A stretch of 12,783 bases of DNA from Chloroflexota bacterium (GCA_016210375.1 JACQUH010000344.1:1-12783); one strand, 5' to 3'; positions 1 through 7,017 are shown, counted from the stretch's first letter. A program made the numbers and translations. The notes: generated by a model from the letters alone, not told the origin.

Positions 1-440
1 AGTGGACCGCCTCTTCCCCCCTGTCCGTGCGCTTGATGAACGCTGCAACTAGGGGTGGTTTCTACGTTGTTTCCAACGAGCCTTCGGGTGAAACGCTGGT
101 CTACGCCGAGAAGGGGACGTTCTACTTTGAGGTCTATGGGCAGGGAGAGTGGTCCGTTGCTGTTCATGTCCCAGAATCATTGGCGGCCACTCAAGTAGAT
201 GCCGGGAAGCCCGCTTTTTTCGCTGGCAACGACCACCAAGTTACGCTGCCGTTCACAGTAGGCATGTCACCCTGGCGGCTGGAGTGGACCGCCTCTTCCC
301 CCCTGTCCGTGCGCTTGATGAACGCTGCAACTAGGGGTGGTTTCTACGTTGTTTCCAACGAGCCTTCGGGTGAAACGCTGGTCTACGCCGAGAAGGGGAC
401 GTTCTACTTTGAAGTCTATGGGCAGGGAGAGTGGTCTGTG
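1..440 (+). repeat. 282-bp-period tandem direct repeat
   Basis: Bases 1-157 recur at 283-439 with only two differences (131 g / 413 a and 155 c / 437 t); divergence starts at 158/440. The first copy begins at the window edge, so the true left limit of the duplicated block is unknown. The period is a multiple of three (94 codons), so the reading frame is preserved. All differences within the 52 shared codons are synonymous. Confidence 0.9.
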
Positions 441-458
441 TGGATATCGCTTCCATGA
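3..458 (+). CDS. C-terminal fragment of a repeated-module (probably secreted) protein
   Basis: The frame is open to the left edge, so the start lies outside the window; the GTG at 27 is only an internal valine. The visible 151 codons hold two copies of a module that begins at W-T-A-S-S-P-L-S and continues through YVVSNEPSGETLVYAEKG, GTFYFEV and GEWSV. The two copies are joined by a stretch ending in F-T-V-G-M-S-P-W-R-L-E-W. The alternating aromatic/hydrophobic pattern, with G-T-F-Y-F-E-V and G-x-W-S-V strands, looks like an extracellular beta-sandwich. Similar modules at the C-termini of Chloroflexota envelope proteins are known to me only as a resemblance. The 52 residues of each copy visible here are identical. 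The protein stops five residues after the last W-S-V, which looks like a natural end. No function is assigned. Confidence 0.6.
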   Translation, partial: WTASSPLSVRLMNAATRGGFYVVSNEPSGETLVYAEKGTFYFEVYGQGEWSVAVHVPESLAATQVDAGKPAFFAGNDHQVTLPFTVGMSPWRLEWTASSPLSVRLMNAATRGGFYVVSNEPSGETLVYAEKGTFYFEVYGQGEWSVWISLP

Positions 459-640
459 ATCGCCAGGCTAGTAAAGTACCGTACTAGAACGAATAGGGCT
501 ACCGTTTCGTGCCGTCTCACATGAGCCAACAGAGCTCAGGCTGCCCGGCAAGAGGTCAAGGGCTGGGGCTGCGGCGGAGGTGGACTTTGACCGGGTGAGG
601 CCATCCCCCTTTGTTGGGCAAGCTGTCTTGTGGAACACCA

Positions 641-1969
641 TTAGCTTGGCGTGGCAGGCGCCGCTTCTGCCTTCGGCTTCGGGGGCGTGGCTAGCAGCCA
701 GAAGAGCGACGTGACGCCGGTGACGCCCGCAAAGACCCAGAGGATCGCCGTGTAGCTGCCCGTGGCGTCGTAGGCCAGGGCGGCAAGAAAGGGCCCCAGG
801 GCGTTGGTGGTCTGGTTGACCGGAGAGGTGAGCCCGCGGATTGCGCCCTGCGAGCCGCGGCCATAGTAGTCGGCCCACACCACCAGGGAGGCGGTATTGG
901 CGACTCCACTGAAGGCTCCCAGGGCAATCCCGTAGGTGTAGGCCATGAGAGCCGTGGTGGTGAAGAGGAGCAGCACCACGGAAAGGGTGAAGCCCACGTA
1001 CGTCGCCAGCAGGATATACCGTATCGGGTAGCGCTCTACCAGAAAGCCGGCAAAGAGGGAGGTTGGTATCCCAGCCAGGGATGAGAGGGATATGGAGGCC
1101 ACGGCTACGCCATCGGACAGGCCCTGCCCGGTCATGTACGCGAACCAGTGGAAGTGGAGGCTGGCGAAGACGAGGGAAAGTGCGCTCTGAGCGATAAGCA
1201 TCATGTAGAAGGCCCGGGTGCGCAGGGCCTCCCTCGGCCCCATGGAGACCTCTGCGAGGGCCTTCAAAGGGCCACGTCCCCCTGTCCTCCCCTGCGCCCC
1301 CTGCTGGCGACGGGCAGCTTCTTCTGGGGTGAGACCATCGGGCAGAAGGCCCATATCCTCCGGTTTGCTCTTGAGGAAGAAGAAGATCGGTATGACGGCG
1401 ACGGCCCAGACGAGTATGGCCAGCCCGGCCCAGGACGCCCTCCACCCCAGGAGGACGATCACCGTTTGCACCAGGATGGGCGTCAGGAACTGCCCCATCC
1501 TTCCGCCCAGACCGGAAAGGGCAGCGGCCCTGCCTCGCTGGGCGACAAACCACTTGGGCAGCACAATGCCCACCACCAGGAAAAAGGCGCCCGCGGTGAT
1601 GCACCGGGCCAGGATCTGCAACACGTAGTGCTGCCAGAGCTCGGTGACGAAGCCCATCAGGAAGAAGATGCTGCCCAGGAGCACGGCAGCGACCGTCATG
1701 ATCCACCGCGCACCGTACCTGTCTATGGCTGGCCCCACGAAAAAGCCTGCGAACCCCCCAAGGATGGTCCCGATGGTCAGGGGAGCAGAGAAGCTGGCCC
1801 GGCTCCAGCCCAGCTCTCTGGTCATGGGTCCCAGGAATAGGCCCAGCACAGGGAAGGTCTCGGTGCCTCCCGCGAACTGCACCAGCCCCGTGACTACGAC
1901 AATCACCCAACCATAGTAGACCCCACTGAAGCGCGCCTTCTTGGCGGGCGCTGCCACCTTCTGCTGCAT
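641..1969 (-). CDS. MFS transporter, oxalate/formate-antiporter or monocarboxylate type
   Basis: This 442-residue membrane protein has about 12 predicted helices in two halves, with a soluble loop at about residues 200-250. The sequence G-W-S-R-A-S-F-S (54-61) and the loop 2-3 signature GPAIDRYGAR (79-88) are typical of the OFA/monocarboxylate-type branch of the major facilitator superfamily. So is K-P-E-D-M-G-L-L-P-D-G just after the first six helices. Members exchange or symport small organic anions, but the substrate cannot be read from the sequence. The ATG at 1969 is preceded by AAGGTGG about 12 bases upstream, a somewhat long spacing. A good sigma70-type promoter lies 60-90 bases upstream, so the gene is probably monocistronic. 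The longer overlapping frame in the same region is a high-GC shadow. Confidence 0.88.
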   Translation of the reverse strand: MQQKVAAPAKKARFSGVYYGWVIVVVTGLVQFAGGTETFPVLGLFLGPMTRELGWSRASFSAPLTIGTILGGFAGFFVGPAIDRYGARWIMTVAAVLLGSIFFLMGFVTELWQHYVLQILARCITAGAFFLVVGIVLPKWFVAQRGRAAALSGLGGRMGQFLTPILVQTVIVLLGWRASWAGLAILVWAVAVIPIFFFLKSKPEDMGLLPDGLTPEEAARRQQGAQGRTGGRGPLKALAEVSMGPREALRTRAFYMMLIAQSALSLVFASLHFHWFAYMTGQGLSDGVAVASISLSSLAGIPTSLFAGFLVERYPIRYILLATYVGFTLSVVLLLFTTTALMAYTYGIALGAFSGVANTASLVVWADYYGRGSQGAIRGLTSPVNQTTNALGPFLAALAYDATGSYTAILWVFAGVTGVTSLFWLLATPPKPKAEAAPATPS

Positions 1970-2028
1970 ACGTTGTTGAAGCCACCTTGCCTTTCCCCGC
2001 CATGCCCTTACGGCCCATGGCTTGGGAG

Positions 2029-2057
2029 ACTATAGGCCCATAGGCTCCCATCGTCAA
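2029..2057 (-). promoter_or_regulatory. sigma70-type promoter of the MFS gene at 641-1969
   Basis: On the minus strand TTGACG (2057-2052) is followed by a 17-base spacer and TATAGT (2034-2029). This is close to consensus and has ideal spacing. Transcription would start near 2022, leaving a leader of about 50 bases before the ATG at 1969. Confidence 0.65.
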
Positions 2058-2073
2058 TCCACGTGCCTGAGGT

Positions 2074-2338
2074 GGTTCTGCTTGCTTGGGTGTTGTAGAC
2101 AGTCCCCCACTGAAGTCGGGGGTTAGGTGAACCGAGAACCTGGCACTTATGGTCACTTACAAAATAACCTGCCATCGGGTTCCGACCTAACCCCCCCTGG
2201 CTCCCTCTTCCAGCACGGGAAGGGGGAGAAGATAGGTTTGAAACGGTGTGATGCGGCAAGGCCGCATCACACCGTTTCTTCAGACTAATTAGTCAATGAC
2301 CCTAAGGGGGCGGCGCCAAAGCGACTCTTGAGATAGTT
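2074..2338. repeat. Dispersed palindromic repeat, copy A
   Basis: The left end GGTTCTGCTTGCTT (2074-2087) is identical to the left end of copy C at 5161. Next come a small hairpin (CCCCCAC / GTCGGGG), GACCTAACCCCCC, and an imperfect C-rich/G-rich hairpin (about 2201-2227). The central perfect hairpin at 2240-2278 has 18-bp arms and loop AAG; its core is GGTGTGATGCGGC. A 12-bp palindrome GACTAATTAGTC follows (2283-2294). The right end TCTTGAGATAGTT matches the right ends of copies C and D. No transposase is present, so it resembles a non-autonomous (MITE-like) or REP-like element. Confidence 0.8.
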
Positions 2339-2350
2339 ACTAAGGCGGTC

Positions 2351-2484
2351 GTTAGTAAGTGGACACTAGGTCTCCCAGGTTGGTGTACCGCACCGTGAAT
2401 CCCGACTAGTCGGGACTTCAAGTCGCAGCCTTCAGGCTGCGGTGCACAAGGCTCCGAATCCGGCGGCAGAGTCTACTTACTTAC
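2351..2484. repeat. Palindrome cluster flanked by imperfect 14-bp inverted repeats
   Basis: GTTAGTAAGTGGAC (2351-2364) and GTCTACTTACTTAC (2471-2484) are inverted repeats matching at 12 of 14 positions. Between them lie a perfect 16-bp palindrome centred on CCCGACTAGTCGGG (2400-2415) and a tight hairpin with CGCAGCC / GGCTGCG arms and loop TTCA (2424-2441). GCACCG and CGGTGC can pair around both, giving a branched fold. It may be a small non-autonomous element or the structured end of a decayed IS200/IS605-like element; I cannot tell which. Confidence 0.5.
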
Positions 2485-2538
2485 GTTGGGATTGGTACTT
2501 AGGAAGGCCCAGCCCAGGGCACGGGACAGGCGGCGGCC

Positions 2539-3675
2539 TTACGTCGTGGCCCGGCGCAGGCCGATAGATGCCAGCGCCACCTGGATGGCGGCGAAAAGCA
2601 GCAGCGCGCCCAGGTCGGCGGCGACGCTGGCGTCCAACACCCCTTTGCCCTTTACCATCACCTCCTGCAGGGCGAAGTTGGCGTAGGTCAAGGGAAGCAG
2701 GTGGGCGATCCCCTGGAAGACAATGTGCATGTCGGGGATGGGCCAGAAGATGCCAGCCAGAAGGCCTTGGGGTGTGATAACCAGGGGTATGAACTGCACG
2801 GCCTGCAACTCCGTGCGGGCGAAGGTGGACAGGAAGATACCCATGTTCACCGCGCCCAGGGTGAGCACCGCCACAATCAGGAAGACGATAAGCAGATTCC
2901 CGCTATAGTGGATGCCAATGATGTACACGGTGAAGAACAGAATAACCGCCGCCTGGGCCATGGCGAACAGGCCAAAGCCTAGCATGTACCCCAGGACGAT
3001 CTCCGCCTTGGTCAGGGGCGAGGCCGCCAGGCGCTCCAATGTGCCGTAGGCACGCTCCCGTAGAAAGCCGATGGCTGTCAGCAGGTAGACGAAGAAGAAG
3101 GCGAAGAAGGCGATGAAGGTGGGAGCGAAGTAGTCCAGGGCCTTATATTGCGGCCCTGCGTAGACGTACGTAACCTTCGGCTCGCTGAGGGCCGCACCGG
3201 ACTGAGCGGCGGCCAGCCGTAGCGAGACCTGGGCCAAGCCCTGGAGCACCACCGGCGCCGTGCGGGAGCGAGACCCGTCCACCACCACCTCCAGGTCTGG
3301 CCCTGGCTGGCCTGCCAGCCGCAGGGCGTACCCCTGGGGGATGATCACCGCGGCCTCCATCTCGCCGCTACGGACCAGGCCCTCCACCTGGTCCCGCGCG
3401 ACGTCCCGCACGTTGAAGAGGGGCAGGCGGCGAAGCTCTTGGGAGAAGCGCTCCACCGGCGGAGACGCATCCTCCATGGCCAAGCCCACGGTCATTGGGC
3501 TGCCCCTCAGGTTGATGAGGTAGGCCAGCAGGGAGAGAACGACGATGGGCGCCAAGATGATTAGGGCCAGGGTGCGGTGGTCCCGCCTGAACTGTAGGGC
3601 TATGCGCAGCGCGATGGCAGCTATGCGTTTCGGGTTCATGGATCGCTTTTCGGTGTTGCCCCGCTGGTGGGACAC
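2539..3675 (-). CDS. ABC-2 type transporter permease
   Basis: This 378-residue protein has the layout of the ABC-2 membrane family (NatB/YhgE/drug-export type). One helix at about 35-56 is followed by an extracytoplasmic domain at about 57-183, then five helices near 184-205, 227-253, 260-284, 292-313 and 352-372. The cytoplasmic ERAYGTLERLAASPLTKAEI segment (about 207-226) is the conserved coupling region between helices 2 and 3. With the ATPase encoded upstream it would form a homodimeric exporter; the substrate is unknown. The GTG start at 3675 has GGGAGGAGC directly upstream, a strong but closely spaced Shine-Dalgarno. An ATG at 3639 is the alternative but has no visible ribosome site. 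Copy B of the palindromic repeat lies in the 243-base gap to the ATPase. Confidence 0.87.
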   Translation of the reverse strand: MSHQRGNTEKRSMNPKRIAAIALRIALQFRRDHRTLALIILAPIVVLSLLAYLINLRGSPMTVGLAMEDASPPVERFSQELRRLPLFNVRDVARDQVEGLVRSGEMEAAVIIPQGYALRLAGQPGPDLEVVVDGSRSRTAPVVLQGLAQVSLRLAAAQSGAALSEPKVTYVYAGPQYKALDYFAPTFIAFFAFFFVYLLTAIGFLRERAYGTLERLAASPLTKAEIVLGYMLGFGLFAMAQAAVILFFTVYIIGIHYSGNLLIVFLIVAVLTLGAVNMGIFLSTFARTELQAVQFIPLVITPQGLLAGIFWPIPDMHIVFQGIAHLLPLTYANFALQEVMVKGKGVLDASVAADLGALLLFAAIQVALASIGLRRATT

Positions 3676-3738
3676 GCTCCTCCCGACTAACGGACTGGCC
3701 GTTCAGGAGCACTCAGCAACAATCTTCAGACGACTTTC

Positions 3739-3903
3739 TTCACCCCAGCCTGAAGTTTGAGGAATCGGTGTGATGCGGCTCAGCCGCATCACACCGATTC
3801 AATCCAATCTTCTCCCCCTTCCCGCTTCGGGAAGGGGGACCAATGGGGTTAGGTCATATCGGCGATCACCTTCAGGCTGGGTGAAAACCACCTTGCGATA
3901 GCT
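3739..3903. repeat. Dispersed palindromic repeat, copy B
   Basis: The outer inverted repeats are TTCACCCCAGCCTGAAG (3739-3755) and CTTCAGGCTGGGTGAA (3870-3885), identical apart from a one-base gap. Inside is a perfect hairpin with 19-bp arms and a one-base centre (3762-3800, core GGTGTGATGCGGC). A second hairpin of TCCCCCTTCCCG / CGGGAAGGGGGA type (about 3812-3839) and the GGGGTTAGGTC motif follow. The right end CCTTGCGATAGCT is a diverged form of the A/C/D end. The copy lies between the ATPase and permease genes of one transporter. Confidence 0.8.
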
Positions 3904-3918
3904 CCCCTGTGCCGCCCC

Positions 3919-4632
3919 TTACTGGCTGGAGAAGCGTAGGAACGCCTCCTCCAAGGTCTCGGCGCCGGCCCTGGCGCGCAGCTCTCTGGCGGTGCCCTCT
4001 GCCAGCAACCGCCCCTGGTGCAGCAGGCCCAGGCGCGTGCACCGCTCCGCCTCGTCCATGACGTGGGTGCAGACTACGATGGTGACACCCTGCTGGTTCA
4101 GGCGCTGGAAGTGATCCCAGAACTGTGCTCGCAGTTGAGGGTCAACGCCCACGGTCGGCTCGTCCAGGAACAGCATCACCGGGCGATGCACCAGGGCGCA
4201 GGCCAGGGATACCCTGCGCTTCATGCCCCCGCTGAGCGTGGACACGGCGGACCTGGCGCGGGAAGCCATGTCCACCAGTTGGATAGTCTCCTCTACCCTG
4301 GGAGGCGAGTAGGCATCCATGAGCCGCGCATAGAAGGAGACGTTCTCCGTCACGGTCAGGTCTTCATAAAGGGCCAGGGACTGGGGCATGTACCCCATTT
4401 GGGAACGCAGCACTCGGTCGGGAACGCGACGCCCCATGACGGTGATCGATCCTTCGTTGGGGAGGATCACGCCCAGGAGGAGCCGGACCAGGGTGGTCTT
4501 GCCGGAACCGTTGGGTCCCAGGAGACCGTAGGTGATGCCCGGCTCCACACCCAGGTCCAGCCCGTTAACAGCAACGACGCTCCCGAAGCGTTTGACCAGG
4601 CCCTTGGCCTGGATGGCGAGGTCTGTAGGCAT
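3919..4632 (-). CDS. ABC transporter ATP-binding protein
   Basis: This 237-residue nucleotide-binding subunit powers the ABC-2 exporter encoded downstream. All motifs are present: Walker A GPNGSGKT (39-46), Q-loop glutamine in Y-M-P-Q (84), signature LSGGM (133-137), Walker B MLFLDEP (153-159), D-loop V-G-V-D (161-164) and switch histidine H190 in C-T-H. Its short length and the M-D-E-A-E-R sequence after the H-loop are typical of DrrA/CcmA-like export ATPases. I chose the ATG at 4632 because homology starts right after it (L-A-I-Q-A-K-G-L-V-K-R-F-G). The frame is open further upstream to 4953, but that part overlaps the gene at 4722-4994 and reads as shadow sequence. The ribosome site is weak, which fits translation within an operon. 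Confidence 0.92.
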   Translation of the reverse strand: MPTDLAIQAKGLVKRFGSVVAVNGLDLGVEPGITYGLLGPNGSGKTTLVRLLLGVILPNEGSITVMGRRVPDRVLRSQMGYMPQSLALYEDLTVTENVSFYARLMDAYSPPRVEETIQLVDMASRARSAVSTLSGGMKRRVSLACALVHRPVMLFLDEPTVGVDPQLRAQFWDHFQRLNQQGVTIVVCTHVMDEAERCTRLGLLHQGRLLAEGTARELRARAGAETLEEAFLRFSSQ

Positions 4633-4721
4633 GTCCGCGCGATTGTGCTCCCTCTTGGAGTGTTGGCCGTGGGAGGCAGCGCCTGGGAAGCCATCAGGCA
4701 GTGGTCCGACGTTTCCCGCAG

Positions 4722-4994
4722 CTAGCTCTTTGCGTGCGATGCGAAGGCGCGGATCTGCTCTGGGGTGAATCTGGTGAGACGCACCACTTTCGCCTTGCTG
4801 CGGACGGGAGGCGGCACCAAACGCTGCGCCTCGGCGTCGCTGTCGGCCTCCACGATAATCCAGGCGGTGTGATCGCCGCTCATGCAGCCCCACTGGCTGT
4901 TGGTGAGCCAGTGAGCCCCCGCTAGCATCACGGCGTCCAGAGTCTTCTGGCATTCCGCTGGGGTGTGCGTCGCCTCAATGATGTATTGGGCCAT
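4722..4994 (-). CDS. Small alpha/beta-barrel-like protein leading the ABC cassette
   Basis: This is a 90-residue soluble protein with an alternating strand/helix pattern: Y-I-I-E-A at the start, a helix at about 11-27, W-G-C-M-S-G-D-H-T (35-43), I-I-V-E-A-D-S-D-A-E-A (47-57), and F-T-P-E-Q (76-80) near the end. This resembles the ferredoxin-like fold of small dimeric alpha-beta barrel proteins; I do not recognise a named family with certainty. The cysteine and G-D-H-T motif may form a binding site. The ATG at 4994 has GGGAGG seven bases upstream, an excellent site. It is first in the transcription unit, 89 bases before the ATPase, so it may be a sensor or accessory factor for the exporter. 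Confidence 0.82.
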   Translation of the reverse strand: MAQYIIEATHTPAECQKTLDAVMLAGAHWLTNSQWGCMSGDHTAWIIVEADSDAEAQRLVPPPVRSKAKVVRLTRFTPEQIRAFASHAKS

Positions 4995-5116
4995 GAGAGA
5001 GCCTCCCTTATTTCAGGTAGAACAGCACGTGGCGCCCACCCCTTTGACACGCTGCCTTCGCGCCTCTACCCCCAGGTAAAGGCATTCTGAGCAGCTCATT
5101 GAAATGGGTAGGGCCT

Positions 5117-5144
5117 ATTCTACGCCATATGGCCAGTGGGTCAA
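5117..5144 (-). promoter_or_regulatory. Promoter of the small-protein/ABC exporter cassette
   Basis: On the minus strand TTGACC (5144-5139), a 16-base spacer and TAGAAT (5122-5117) make a good sigma70-type promoter. The spacer contains the perfect 10-bp palindrome GCCATATGGC (5124-5133), which could be an operator. The leader to the ATG at 4994 would be about 115 bases. Confidence 0.55.
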
Positions 5145-5160
5145 GGGACGCCCAGTGGGG

Positions 5161-5517
5161 GGTTCTGCTTGCTTAGGAGTGGTGATTCGCATGACCTGGC
5201 ACTAATGGTCATTGAACAATTATGATGCCAATGAGACCCGACCTCTCCCCCTGGGGTCCCTCCTTCGCTTCCCCATTCGCTTCGCTCAGGGCTTCGGCTT
5301 ACTCAAGGACAGGCTGTCTCCTGGGAGGAGAGGAGGACTATGCTCTGAAGAAACGGTGTGATGCGGCCTTGCCGCATCACACCGTTTCAATCCTATCTTC
5401 TCCCCCTTCTCTTGGGGGAAGGGGGAGTCAGAGGGGGTTAGGTCGGAACCCAATTGGCAAGGTATTCTGTCAAAGACCTTCAGGCTGGGGTGAAAAAAAG
5501 CCATCTTGAGATAGGTT
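5161..5517. repeat. Dispersed palindromic repeat, copy C
   Basis: This is the longest copy. It begins with the same GGTTCTGCTTGCTT as copy A and continues with a region alignable to copy A's left arm (CCTGGCACTAATGGTCA, then GACCTCTCCCCC). An apparently unique insert follows (about 5270-5349). The central perfect hairpin (5350-5388) has 18-bp arms and loop CTT. The right arm TCTTCTCCCCCTTC...GGGGGTTAGGTCGGAACCC is the reverse complement of copy A's left arm. It closes with CTTCAGGCTGGGGTGAA (5478-5494, exact complement of copy B's left end) and ATCTTGAGATAGGTT. Confidence 0.82.
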
Positions 5518-5583
5518 CTCAGCCCACTGCGCTGCGGCGATTGACGGCTCTGTCTCTCATAGGCCCGCGCCACAGCACCGTGA

Positions 5584-5634
5584 TGGCCCCACTTCCGCGG
5601 GGGAAGAGGGAAGCAGTAAACGTGATAAGCTGGG
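5584..5634. repeat. Truncated E-type repeat next to the MFS exporter start
   Basis: TGGCCCC, then CGGGGGAAGAGGGAA and AGTAAACGTGA followed by CTGGG, align in order with 12680-12740 of copy E. The perfect right hairpin arm of E is missing here. The fragment ends just before the possible TTG start at 5635 of the MFS gene and may supply its leader. Confidence 0.5.
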
Positions 5635-5649
5635 TTGAGTCCCGTCGCA

Positions 5650-6954
5650 ATGGACTTCAGTACGGAGGAGACGTTGGCTAATATCGTGCAGTTCGCTTGG
5701 GCCACAGGCGCCCGGTTTCTGGGGGCGCTCCAGTACCGGGACTACCGGACCATGTGGTACGCCACCATGGCCGCCGGCGCGGCGGCATGGGCGCTGATCG
5801 TAGCCAGGGGGGCGCTGGCCTACGACCTGAGCGGGTCGTCGCTGCTGGTGGGCGTCGTGACCTTTTCCGCCATGGCGCCCCAGATGGTGGTGCCCTTCTT
5901 TGCCGGATACATGGCAGACCGTTTTGACAGGCGGAAGCTGCTGGCCTGGTCTTTTGCGATAAACGTTGTCCAGAACCTGGCGCTGGCCGCGCTGGTGTTC
6001 ACAGACCAGGTCCAGGTATGGCATATGGTGGCGCTGTCGCTGGTCAATGGCGTGGCCCGGGCGGTGCAGATGCCGACGTCGCAGTCCCTGGTACCCAATC
6101 TGGTGCCAAAGGAGCGACTGCTCAACGCCGTGGCCCTGAACTCCGCAACCATGCAAGCCAGCCGGCTGATGGGGCCGCTGCTCATCGTGCCCCTGCTGGC
6201 CACCGTAGACATCGGCTGGTCGCTGGTGGTGTGCGCACTGCTGTACTGCTATGGACTGGCGGCAATCCTCCGGATCAAGACGCAATCCACAGGCAGTATT
6301 GACCGCGCCAAAGGGGCGGTCGCCAATTTCCTGGAGGGCTTCTCGTACATCTACACCCATCCAGTGCTGCTGGCCGTGGTGCTGGTCTCTGTGCTGCACT
6401 GCGCGCTTACCATGTCCTTTGAGTCTATGCTGCCTGGGCTGGCTCGCGAAAGGCTGGGCATGGGCCAAGAAGGGTTCGCCTTGTTGATGATGGCCGACGG
6501 CGCTGGCGCGCTGGTCATCGTTGTAACTCTTGCGGGCATTGAGAGTGAGCGCACACGCGGCAAGCTGCTGCTGTGGCTGGGGTTGGTCAGCGGGCTAGCC
6601 CCCATGGCGCTGGCGGCGTCCGGCGTGACGTCCGGCGCATGGGCCTCCATGTTCCTCATTGGCGCATCTCAGGCGGGGTTCATGACGCTTTCCCAGGTGC
6701 TGGTGCAGTACATGGTGCCGGACTCGGTCCGGGGCAGGGCGAGCGGGATATACACGTTCCACGTAGGCGGGATGATGGCGGTATTCAACCTGGTGAACGG
6801 GGCGCTGGCCGAAGCGTTGAGCGTGCCGCTCATCCTGACCGTTACAGGCGGCGCATTTGTGGTGATCATGGGCCTCAGCCTGCTTCGCGGCCCACTCCGG
6901 CAGATCTACGCCTCGGGCCTGCGGCAGGATTTGCAGGCTCAGGCGAGAGCCTGA
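5650..6954 (+). CDS. MFS exporter, MFS_3/EntS-like
   Basis: This 434-residue membrane protein has about 12 helices. Loop 2-3 carries GYMADRFDRRK (86-96), the family's motif A. R-L-M-G-P in the first half, after N-S-A-T-M-Q-A-S, and V-R-G-R-A-S-G in the second half are characteristic of the EntS/MFS_3 branch. Those members export siderophores, drugs or other small molecules by proton antiport; the substrate here is unknown. I prefer the ATG at 5650. A TTG five codons upstream (5635) is possible, and a TAA at 5626-5628 closes the frame above it. Neither start has a clear Shine-Dalgarno, and the leader overlaps a repeat fragment. The gene appears monocistronic and is followed by a strong hairpin with a T run. 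Confidence 0.88.
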   Translation: MDFSTEETLANIVQFAWATGARFLGALQYRDYRTMWYATMAAGAAAWALIVARGALAYDLSGSSLLVGVVTFSAMAPQMVVPFFAGYMADRFDRRKLLAWSFAINVVQNLALAALVFTDQVQVWHMVALSLVNGVARAVQMPTSQSLVPNLVPKERLLNAVALNSATMQASRLMGPLLIVPLLATVDIGWSLVVCALLYCYGLAAILRIKTQSTGSIDRAKGAVANFLEGFSYIYTHPVLLAVVLVSVLHCALTMSFESMLPGLARERLGMGQEGFALLMMADGAGALVIVVTLAGIESERTRGKLLLWLGLVSGLAPMALAASGVTSGAWASMFLIGASQAGFMTLSQVLVQYMVPDSVRGRASGIYTFHVGGMMAVFNLVNGALAEALSVPLILTVTGGAFVVIMGLSLLRGPLRQIYASGLRQDLQAQARA

Positions 6955-7017
6955 CCTGCTGACCGTCACTAATGAAATGAGGCAAAGGGCAAGCTAGAGC
7001 GCATTCAGGTTTACATT

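Larger units (their letters stand above)
1970..2538. other. Intergenic region rich in palindromes
   Basis: No credible gene is seen in these 569 bases. From left to right they hold the MFS promoter, repeat element A (2074-2338) and a separate palindrome cluster (2351-2484). Short frames here, such as one ending in PHHTVSNLSSPP on the minus strand, are translations of the repeat and recur at element C, so I do not count them as genes. Confidence 0.75.
4995..5649. other. Divergent intergenic region with promoter and repeats
   Basis: These 655 bases separate the ABC cassette from the divergent MFS exporter gene. They hold the cassette promoter (5117-5144), repeat element C (5161-5517) and a fragment of an E-type repeat (5584-5634). 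No credible protein-coding gene is seen. The two open frames that cross element C on opposite strands both translate its palindrome (R-C-D-A-A-x-P-H-H-T-V-S) and are artefacts of the repeat. Confidence 0.7.

Noticed and set aside
468..487. CTAGTA / TACTAG inverted repeat as a terminator between the converging first genes
   Set aside because: The stem is only six base pairs, AT-rich and without a T run, so it is too weak to call.
468..2156. A 562-codon open frame overlapping the MFS gene on the same strand
   Set aside because: Its translation is rich in R, G, P and H without membrane or domain pattern. It is a high-GC shadow of the clear MFS transporter in another frame.
4633..4953. Upstream extension of the ABC ATPase frame
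   Set aside because: It overlaps the well-supported 90-aa gene in another frame and has no ATPase homology. The ATG at 4632 fits the family start.
5222..5509. A 95-codon plus-strand frame through element C, similar to one at 2008-2259 on the minus strand
   Set aside because: The shared peptide (H-H-T-V-S, then L-S-S-P-P) comes from the palindromic DNA repeat itself and reads on both strands. I treat it as a repeat, not as a protein family.
5286..5705. A 139-codon minus-strand frame across element C and the MFS start
   Set aside because: It is made largely of repeat DNA and overlaps the start of the divergent MFS gene; no domain is seen.
5557..6468. A 303-codon antisense frame over the MFS exporter
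   Set aside because: The composition (very high H, Q, R, G) is that of a shadow frame, and the MFS protein on the other strand is clearly real.
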